The notes under the pieces: model-generated
Database searches by the model: none
Seen by the model: the letters and a program-made list of their open reading frames with translations, nothing else
What the model was told of the DNA's origin: nothing
In this document: in pieces, positions 58,562 to 64,000 of the stretch
Position numbering within the stretch: position 1 is the first letter of the stretch
Layout: every line of letters begins with the position of its first letter
Origin: Collinsella sp.
GTDB lineage: Bacteria > Actinomycetota > Coriobacteriia > Coriobacteriales > Coriobacteriaceae
Assembly: GCA_019419555.1 (NCBI GenBank)
Contig: DXZR01000003.1
Location: 33,364 to 97,363 of the forward strand
Reading direction: 5' to 3'
DNA length: 64,000 bases
Made by a program: the position numbers and the translations under genes

Positions 58562-58939
58562 ATGATTCCCGGATCGAACAAGGACCATCCGTCCTTCTTA
58601 AAGTCGTTTTCTTACGCTATGGAGGGCTTCGTCACCGCCGTCAAGACCGAGCGCAACATTAAGGTCATGCTCGTGGCGGGCGTGTGCACCGTCATTGCAG
58701 GCTGCATCGTGGGGCTCGACATTGCCGAGTGGGCCACGATTATCATCTGTTGCGGCCTGGTGATCCACGGCGAGCTTTGCAATACCGCCATGGAGGCCAT
58801 CGTCGACCTGGCGACCCAGGAGCTCCATCCGCTGGCCAAGCGTGCGAAGGACATCGCCGCCGCCTCCGTATACGTTCTTTCCATCACCGCCGCGATTGTG
58901 GGCTTGCTGGTATTTGCCCACGCGCTCGGCTTTATTTAG
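58562..58939 (+). CDS. dgkA: Diacylglycerol kinase/undecaprenol kinase (DgkA family)
   Basis: 125-residue integral membrane kinase with three transmembrane helices. The active-site signature is GELCNTAMEAIVDLATQELHP, preceded by FVTAVKTERNIKVML. Gram-positive members usually phosphorylate undecaprenol rather than diacylglycerol, and the neighbourhood (phoH-ybeY-dgkA-era) matches Bacillus. The exact lipid substrate is inferred. Confidence 0.91.
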   Translation: MIPGSNKDHPSFLKSFSYAMEGFVTAVKTERNIKVMLVAGVCTVIAGCIVGLDIAEWATIIICCGLVIHGELCNTAMEAIVDLATQELHPLAKRAKDIAAASVYVLSITAAIVGLLVFAHALGFI

Positions 58940-58951
58940 AAAGGGATTCCC

Positions 58952-60019
58952 ATGTCCGACAATATGCAGCCTACCGATGAGATTTTGGACGACGAGTCCC
59001 TGGACGCGGTGGATACCGAGGAGCTCGAGGATGTCGAGGAGTTCGACCCGTTTGAGGGTATGAGCGACGAGGAACTCGACGCCCTGTGCGACGAGGACGA
59101 CAACCTCGCGGGCTTTGGCGACGTGGAGCCCGGTTTCCGCAGCGGCTTTGTGGCCCTGGTCGGTCGTCCCAACGCTGGCAAGTCCACGCTGCTTAATGCC
59201 TGCTATGGCAAAAAGGTCGCCATCACCTCGCCGGTGGCCCAGACGACCCGCCGCCGCATGCGCGCCGTCGTTAACCGTCCCGGCTACCAGCTGGTCTTTG
59301 TCGATACCCCGGGTATCCACAAGCCCAAGGACGGTCTGGGTTCCGAGCTCAACAAGAGTGCGTTGTTCGAGCTGAACGATGTTGACGTCGTCGCGTTTTT
59401 GATTGATGCCACCAAACCTATCGGCAGGGGAGACGCTTGGGTTGCCGAGCGCGTCAGATGCGCCCGTTCCAAGAAGGTTCTGGTGCTCACTAAGGCCGAT
59501 GAGGCCGACCCCGCACAGGTCATGGAGCAGCTTAAGGCTGCCCACGAGCTCATGGAATATGACGATGAGATCGTGACGTCGTCGGTCAAGAACTTCAACG
59601 TCGATGCCTTTATCGAGACCGTTGCGCACTTTTTGCCCGAGGGTCCGCGTTGGTTCCCCGAGGACATGGGTACCGACGCTTCCGATGAGACGCTCGTTGC
59701 CGAGTTTGTGCGCGAGAAGGTCTTGCGCCGCACCCGTGATGAGATTCCGCACTCCGTTGGCGTGATCTGCGATGCGCTTGAGCAGACCAAGAAGGTGCTG
59801 CGCGTGCACGCCACCATTTACGTCGAGCGCGAGGGCCAAAAGGGCATCATCATCGGCAAGGGCGGCGAGATGATCAAGCATATCGGTATCGACGCCCGTC
59901 GCGATCTTGAGCGCATCTTTGGCACGCAGGTCTTTTTGGAGCTGGACGTGAAGGTCAAGGCCGGCTGGCGTGACGACGAGGCCCAGATTCGCCGCTTTGG
60001 CTATAACGCCGAGGACTAA
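58952..60019 (+). CDS. era: GTPase Era with acidic N-terminal extension
   Basis: Ribosome assembly GTPase that binds the 3' end of 16S rRNA. G1 GRPNAGKST at 71-79, G2 TTRRRMRA, G3 DTPGIHKP, G4 TKAD; then the KH domain with GIIIGKGGEMIKHIG. 355 residues compared with about 300 for E. coli: residues 1-60 are an extra, very acidic segment (DEILDDESLDAVDTEELEDV) absent from typical Era. ATG at 58952 follows AGAAAGGGA, so the extension is likely translated. recO follows. Confidence 0.95.
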   Translation: MSDNMQPTDEILDDESLDAVDTEELEDVEEFDPFEGMSDEELDALCDEDDNLAGFGDVEPGFRSGFVALVGRPNAGKSTLLNACYGKKVAITSPVAQTTRRRMRAVVNRPGYQLVFVDTPGIHKPKDGLGSELNKSALFELNDVDVVAFLIDATKPIGRGDAWVAERVRCARSKKVLVLTKADEADPAQVMEQLKAAHELMEYDDEIVTSSVKNFNVDAFIETVAHFLPEGPRWFPEDMGTDASDETLVAEFVREKVLRRTRDEIPHSVGVICDALEQTKKVLRVHATIYVEREGQKGIIIGKGGEMIKHIGIDARRDLERIFGTQVFLELDVKVKAGWRDDEAQIRRFGYNAED

Positions 60020-60034
60020 GGACGCGCGGCGCGC

Positions 60035-60784
60035 ATGGCAGGCTCCCGGACATATCGCACGAAAGTGGTCGTGCTCGATAAGACTAAGCTCAAAGAGACC
60101 GACCTGATCTTGACGATGCTTGACGAGCGGGGGCGGCAGGTTCGTGCCGTGGCAAAGGGCGCCCGCAAACCCGGCGGACGCCTGGCTGCGCGCTGCGAGC
60201 TGTTCTGTACGGTCGATATGCTGCTCGCACATGGACGGTCACTCGACGTGGTTTCCCAGGCCGAGCTTATGGAGGCGCCGCTCGGCGCTGCGCCCGATTA
60301 CGAGACGACCTGCGCCGCAAGCGCGATCGCCGAGGTTGCGCGCGTGTGCTCGTTCGAGGACGCCGAGGACCCGTTTACCTTTGCCATCACGCAGCGAGCG
60401 CTTGCCCTGGTGGGCAGCGGGCTTGACACGGCGCATATGGACCTACTTGTGGCGGCATATGTCTTTAAGCTGCTGTCGCACGTTGGCTATCAACCCGATT
60501 TTTCGGCCTGTGTGCTGTGCGGAGACCCCATGCTGTCGTATTTTTCAGCCCAGGCGGGCGGTCTCATGTGCGGGTCGTGCGCGTCGAGCGTTCCAGGTGC
60601 CGAACTGGTGTCGACCGGTGAGACCGCATGGCTGCGCGCCCTCATGTCCATGACCTTCGATGCGCTCATGGCCGAGCGAATCGACCCGCATACGGCGGCA
60701 TTCCTGCTCGGGCTTTCGCATGTTTGGGCTGCGACGCACACCGATCAGCGCCTCCGCGCGATGGAATTCATGTTGGGTCGGTGA
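60035..60784 (+). CDS. recO: DNA repair protein RecO
   Basis: Recombination mediator loading RecA with RecR (and RecF). 249 residues: N-terminal OB fold (YRTKVVVLDKTKLKETDLILTMLDERG; KGARKPGGRLAARCELF) and a C-terminal helical domain with a zinc-binding set CVLCG and CGSC. era-recO order is conserved. The start ATG 60035 follows AAGGACG. The following gap to rpsO is short and holds its promoter. Confidence 0.93.
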   Translation: MAGSRTYRTKVVVLDKTKLKETDLILTMLDERGRQVRAVAKGARKPGGRLAARCELFCTVDMLLAHGRSLDVVSQAELMEAPLGAAPDYETTCAASAIAEVARVCSFEDAEDPFTFAITQRALALVGSGLDTAHMDLLVAAYVFKLLSHVGYQPDFSACVLCGDPMLSYFSAQAGGLMCGSCASSVPGAELVSTGETAWLRALMSMTFDALMAERIDPHTAAFLLGLSHVWAATHTDQRLRAMEFMLGR

Positions 60785-60808
60785 TGATGCGCAGGCGCGG
60801 GCTGCTTG

Positions 60809-60817
60809 TGGTAACAT
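60809..60817 (+). promoter_or_regulatory. Candidate extended -10 of rpsO
   Basis: TGGTAACAT, about 105 bases before the rpsO start. A hairpin in the leader, GTCGCC (60887-60892) with GGCGAC (60897-60902), lies close to the ribosome site and could take part in S15 autoregulation. Confidence 0.4.
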
Positions 60818-60922
60818 ACCGACCTGTTGGTACCTCGACCTTGGTTGTTCGCTCCACCGGCGGCTTCCCAGTCCGAGGCGAATCGAGTCGCCCGTGGGCG
60901 ACGCAAAACGAAAGGTGAAACA

Positions 60923-61201
60923 ATGACTGTTTCCAAAGAGCGCAAGGCGGAGCTGACTGCCCAGTTCGGTAACACCCCGGTCGACACCGGCAACCCCAAG
61001 GTTCAGGTCGCCATCCTGTCCGAGCGCATCAAGGAGCTGACCGAGCACATGAAGTCCCACCAGAAGGACTTCCACACCCGTCGTGGCCTGCTCATGCTCG
61101 TCGGTCGTCGTCGTCGTCTTCTTTCCTACATCAAGAAGAACGACATCGTCGAGTACCGTGAGCTCATCAAGGCTCTGGGCATCCGCGACAACATCCAGTA
61201 G
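60923..61201 (+). CDS. rpsO: 30S ribosomal protein S15
   Basis: Ribosomal protein uS15, a primary 16S rRNA binder. 92 residues from ATG 60923 (TVSKERKAELTAQFG), with GAAAGGTGA upstream; HFHT-type core seen as HQKDFHTRRGLLMLVGRRRRLLSYI. An in-frame extension to 60827 is not supported. rpsO-pnp order is widely conserved. Confidence 0.96.
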   Translation: MTVSKERKAELTAQFGNTPVDTGNPKVQVAILSERIKELTEHMKSHQKDFHTRRGLLMLVGRRRRLLSYIKKNDIVEYRELIKALGIRDNIQ

Positions 61202-61215
61202 GATTTGTACATGCT

Positions 61216-61248
61216 AAGAGCGTTCTGCGCAGCGGGGCGCTCTTTTTG
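61216..61248 (+). terminator. Intrinsic terminator after rpsO
   Basis: AAGAGCG (61216-61222) pairs with CGCTCTT (61238-61244), with TGCGCA self-complementary inside, followed by TTTTG. Confidence 0.8.
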
Positions 61249-61266
61249 TGTAAGGGCGCGAACAAT

Positions 61267-61337
61267 CACGCTCTGAAGCGTGGCGGGGGCAGGGGGCCCG
61301 CGTCACATGAGAAGCCCGCAGGCAAGGGGCCTGTGGG
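61267..61337 (+). promoter_or_regulatory. Structured leader of pnp
   Basis: Two hairpins precede the gene: CACGCT with AGCGTG (61267-61282), and CCCGCAGGC with GCCTGTGGG (61315-61337, one wobble), the latter ending 3 bases before the AAAGGAG ribosome site. In E. coli pnp is autoregulated through a leader hairpin; a similar role here is only a suggestion. Confidence 0.45.
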
Positions 61338-61350
61338 GTAAAGGAGAACA

Positions 61351-63597
61351 ATGACACTCGTATCCAAGACCTTTGAGCTGTACGGCAAGACCTACACCTT
61401 CGAGTCGGGCGAGCTTGCCAAGCAGGCCACCGGCGCCTGCCTGGTCAAGCAGGGCGACACCACGATGCTCGACACCGTGGTCGTCTCCAAGGAGCGCAAG
61501 AACTACGACTTCTTCCCGCTGACCGTCGACTTCAACGAGAAGATGTACGCCGCAGGGCGCATCCCGGGTGGCTACCTCAAGCGTGAGGGCCGTCCCAGCG
61601 AGAAGGCCACGCTCACCGCGCGCATGATCGACCGTCCGATTCGCCCGAGCTTCCCGGACGGTTTCCGCAACGAGGTGCACATCGTCGCCACCTCGCTTGT
61701 CGCCGACCAAGTCAACCCCTTTGACGTCATCAACGTCATGGGTGCTTCCCTGGCCATGACGCTCGGCGGCGTGCCCTTCGAGGGCCCGCTTGCCTGCGTG
61801 CGCATCGGCCGCAACGTGGAGACCGGCGAGTTTATCGTCAACCCCACCTACGAGGAGCGCGAGAACTCCGATCTGGACCTGGAGCTGGGCGGATCCGCCG
61901 ACTTCATCTCGATGGTCGAGGCCGGCGCCGAGGAGATTTCCGAGGACGACATGCTCGCCGCCATGAAGTTTGGCCAGGAGGCCCTTGCCGCTTTCTGCCA
62001 GGCTCAGGACGAGTTCGTCGCCGAGTGGGAGCAGGTCAACGGCCCCATCGTCAAGAAGGAGTACCCGCTCGACCAGCCCGTCGAGGAGGTCCAGGAGCGC
62101 ATCTTCGCCCACTACGACGAGATGGCAGCCGCCCTTCGTGACGCCGACAAGCTCTCCCGTATCGGCAAGGTTGAGGCTCTGAAGGAGTCCATCCGTGCCG
62201 AGTTCACCGAGGAGGAGCAGGCCGCTTGGGAGCGCGAGATCCCCGTGGCGCTCAAGAAGCTCGAGAAGAAGGCCATGCGCACCATGGTCGTCGAGACCGG
62301 TGAGCGCGTCGACGGTCGTGCCGCCGACGAGATCCGTCCCATCATGGTGAAGGACAACTACCTGCCGCTCGTTCACGGCTCCGGTTTGTTCCAGCGTGGC
62401 CAGACCCAGGTGCTCTCGGTTCTTTCGCTCGGCATGCTCAACGAGGGCCAGCGTCTGGATACCATCGAGCCCACCGAGGGCAAGCGCTACATGCACCACT
62501 ACAACTTCCCGCCTTTCTGCACCGGCGAGACCGGCCGCATGGGCAGCCCCAAGCGCCGCGAGATCGGCCATGGCAATCTGGCCGAGCGCGCTCTGCTTCC
62601 GGTGCTTCCCGACGAGAACGAGTTCCCCTACGCCATCCGCGTCGTCTCCGAGGTCATGGAGTCCAACGGCTCCTCTTCGATGGCTTCGACCTGCGGCTCC
62701 ACGCTCGCCCTTATGGACGGCGGCGTGCCCATTAAGCGCCCGGTCTCCGGTATCGCCATGGGCCTGATCCAGGAGGAGGGCAAGACCGTGGTGCTGTCCG
62801 ACATCCAGGGTCTCGAGGACTTCCTGGGCGACATGGACTTTAAGGTCACCGGCACCACCGAGGGCATCACCGCCCTGCAGATGGACAACAAGGCCACCGG
62901 CCTCACCTTCGACATCCTGGCCCGCGCTCTGCAGCAGGCCAAGGAGGGTCGCGCCTTCATCCTGCAGAAGATGCTCGATGTGATCCCCGAGCCGCGCCAC
63001 ACCACGCGCAGCACCGCTCCGCGCATCGTTTCCATCCAGGTTCCGACCGACAAGATCCGCGACGTCATCGGTTCCGGCGGTAAGGTCATCCGCGGTATCC
63101 AGGACGAGACCGGCGCCTCGGTCGACATCCAGGAGGACGGCACCGTCTTTGTCGGCGGCACCGGCGAGTCCGTCGACCAGGCCGTCGAGCGTATCAAGCT
63201 CATCATCAAGGTTCCCGAGCCGGGCGAGGAGTACACCGGTCGCGTGGTCTCCATCCAGCCCTTCGGCGCCTTCGTCAACCTGCTGCCCGGTAAGGACGGC
63301 CTGCTGCACATCTCCCGCGTCGCCAAGGGCCGCGTGGAGAAGGTCGAGGACGTCCTCAATGTGGGCGACGAGGTCAAGGTCGTCGTCATCGAAGTCGATG
63401 ACCGCGGCAAGATTTCGCTCGATCGTCTGGATAAGCCCGAGGCCCCGGCTCGCGCCGAGGGTGCCTCAGAGGGCGACGGCGAGCACTTCCAGCGCCGTGA
63501 GCGTCCGCGTCGCGAGCGCTCCGAGCGCAGCGACCGTCCGCGCCGTCCCGGCGACAACGGAGGCCGCAAGCCCCGCCGTCACCACGACGCCGAGTAA
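61351..63597 (+). CDS. pnp: Polyribonucleotide nucleotidyltransferase (PNPase)
   Basis: Phosphorolytic 3'-5' exoribonuclease. 748 residues in the usual order: first RNase PH domain (1-230; FFPLTVDFNEKMYAAGRIPGG), helical linker, second RNase PH domain (about 320-550) with RGQTQVLSVLSLG, GSSSMASTCGSTLALMDGGVP and the metal-site DILARALQQAKEGR, then KH (VIGSGGKVIRGIQDETGA) and S1 (YTGRVVSIQPFGAFVNLLPGKDGLLHIS). The last 40 residues are Arg/Glu/Pro-rich and low complexity. AAAGGAG before ATG 61351. Confidence 0.97.
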   Translation: MTLVSKTFELYGKTYTFESGELAKQATGACLVKQGDTTMLDTVVVSKERKNYDFFPLTVDFNEKMYAAGRIPGGYLKREGRPSEKATLTARMIDRPIRPSFPDGFRNEVHIVATSLVADQVNPFDVINVMGASLAMTLGGVPFEGPLACVRIGRNVETGEFIVNPTYEERENSDLDLELGGSADFISMVEAGAEEISEDDMLAAMKFGQEALAAFCQAQDEFVAEWEQVNGPIVKKEYPLDQPVEEVQERIFAHYDEMAAALRDADKLSRIGKVEALKESIRAEFTEEEQAAWEREIPVALKKLEKKAMRTMVVETGERVDGRAADEIRPIMVKDNYLPLVHGSGLFQRGQTQVLSVLSLGMLNEGQRLDTIEPTEGKRYMHHYNFPPFCTGETGRMGSPKRREIGHGNLAERALLPVLPDENEFPYAIRVVSEVMESNGSSSMASTCGSTLALMDGGVPIKRPVSGIAMGLIQEEGKTVVLSDIQGLEDFLGDMDFKVTGTTEGITALQMDNKATGLTFDILARALQQAKEGRAFILQKMLDVIPEPRHTTRSTAPRIVSIQVPTDKIRDVIGSGGKVIRGIQDETGASVDIQEDGTVFVGGTGESVDQAVERIKLIIKVPEPGEEYTGRVVSIQPFGAFVNLLPGKDGLLHISRVAKGRVEKVEDVLNVGDEVKVVVIEVDDRGKISLDRLDKPEAPARAEGASEGDGEHFQRRERPRRERSERSDRPRRPGDNGGRKPRRHHDAE

Positions 63598-63620
63598 CAG
63601 CTACACATAAGCAGCTCAAC

Positions 63621-63652
63621 AAGGGCGACTCCGGACTGGGGTCGCCCTTTTG
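63621..63652 (+). terminator. Intrinsic terminator after pnp
   Basis: AAGGGCGAC (63621-63629) pairs with GTCGCCCTT (63641-63649), followed by TTTGC. Its T-run is the start of the large inverted repeat. Confidence 0.88.
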
Positions 63653-63788
63653 CTATTCCCGGCGGGGTCCGCGGATAAAGTTTCCTGCTCTACAGTCCTG
63701 CTCACGACGGAGGCCACATTAAGTGGTCTCCTGTTCGTGCGGAACTCGCGATAAACTTTATCCGTGGACCCCGCCGGGAATAGCAAAA
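63648..63788 (+). repeat. Long inverted repeat with internal hairpin (element A)
   Basis: Outer arms of 36 bases (63648-63683 and 63753-63788; they start TTTTGCTATTCCCGG and end CCGGGAATAGCAAAA) match at 35 of 36 positions. Inside lies a hairpin GGAGGCCAC-ATTAA-GTGGTCTCC (63709-63731), then CGTGCGGAACTCGCGA (63736-63751) and AAACTT. No coding potential is evident. Confidence 0.85.
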
Positions 63789-63876
63789 GGGCTGGTTGAT
63801 GCGGGTTTCGATTTTGTCAGACAGTCTATTCAGTTATATGAATTCAGATCTTTAGATAAACGCATGTGCGGCATTA

Positions 63877-63928
63877 CCCCAGATACAACCGACCAAAATA
63901 AACCTGTCCCTATTTGTCAGGTCTGGGG
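63877..63928. other. Inverted repeat in terminal noncoding region
   Basis: CCCCAGA (63877-63883) pairs with TCTGGGG (63922-63928); inside, ACCTG (63902-63906) pairs with CAGGT (63918-63922). The rest of 63789-63950 shows no gene or recognised element. Confidence 0.4.
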
Positions 63929-63950
63929 CCATCGGGGGCCGGGGCGGGTT

Positions 63951-64000
63951 AAGTTTGTCGCGAGTTCCGCACGCAAAGGAAAGCACTTAATGTGCTTTCC
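63951..64000 (-). repeat. Second copy of the structured element (element B, cut by window end)
   Basis: On the minus strand: hairpin GGAAAGCAC-ATTAA-GTGCTTTCC (64000-63978), 4 bases, then CGTGCGGAACTCGCGA (63973-63958), one base, AAACTT. The 16-base core and loop are identical to element A, while three stem positions differ on both arms with pairing kept. The element may continue beyond the window. Confidence 0.8.

Noticed and set aside
61303..63309. 668-codon minus-strand open frame inside pnp
   Set aside because: Shadow of PNPase, whose domains are all recognisable on the plus strand.
1..64000. CRISPR arrays, tRNA genes and rRNA genes
   Set aside because: No regularly spaced repeats and no cloverleaf or rRNA signature were seen in any intergenic gap on either strand.

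Overview
The window is a compact, GC-rich bacterial chromosome segment made almost entirely of core genes. It looks like a member of the Coriobacteriia, most likely a Collinsella-type gut anaerobe. This placement is an inference. It rests on the actinobacterial-type integration host factor (mIHF) next to gmk, the combination of actinobacterial gene order with low-GC-Gram-positive-like genes (pyrR attenuator-type leader, pyrK/pyrD class 1B, TrmFO, two-subunit GlyQ/GlyS, AdhE), frequent GTG/TTG starts, and the anaerobic enzymes PPDK and AdhE. No tRNA, rRNA, CRISPR array, prophage or classical insertion sequence was seen.

Layout. 1-2.7 kb: the 3' part of obgE, then nadD, yqeK and rsfS. 2.6-3.8 kb: a lower-GC island with a REP-associated tyrosine transposase (RAYT) and five GTAG-headed short palindromic repeats. 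3.8-5.1 kb: DNA polymerase IV (minus strand). 5.3-7.8 kb: rpsP-khpA-rimM-trmD and lepB. 7.8-14.8 kb: glyQ, glyS, a PPDK regulatory protein and ppdK. 15-21.6 kb: rplS-rnhB-yraN-comM-dprA-trmFO and a Xer recombinase that lacks any canonical start codon for its N-terminus. 21.8-31.9 kb: rpsB-tsf-pyrH-frr-uppS-cdsA-dxr-site-2 protease-ispG-proS, joining translation, isoprenoid and phospholipid synthesis. 32-36.1 kb (minus strand): a phosphotransferase-like protein, adhE and rpmB. 36.4-41.9 kb: the pyrimidine operon pyrR-pyrB-pyrC-pyrK-pyrD-pyrF behind an attenuator-like leader. 42.1-44.5 kb: mihF-gmk-rpoZ-thiI. 44.7-49.2 kb: comEA-comEC-holA-rpsT. 49.3-60.8 kb: lepA, dus, hemW, two tandem dnaJ-type genes, mtaB, phoH, ybeY, dgkA, era, recO. 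60.9-63.6 kb: rpsO and pnp. 63.6-64 kb: noncoding DNA with large inverted repeats.

Most genes are in tightly packed operons with overlaps of 1-20 bases or gaps under 30 bases, separated by clear intrinsic terminators. The less ordinary observations are: the RAYT with its repeats; a structured repeat family at the right edge whose two copies keep base pairing although the stem sequence differs; a DnaJ-like protein whose C-terminal half is replaced by membrane segments; a site-2 protease with a winged-helix-like insertion; the Xer start-codon anomaly; and the regulatory palindromes and leaders upstream of mihF, adhE and pyrR. No wholly new multi-gene system was found.
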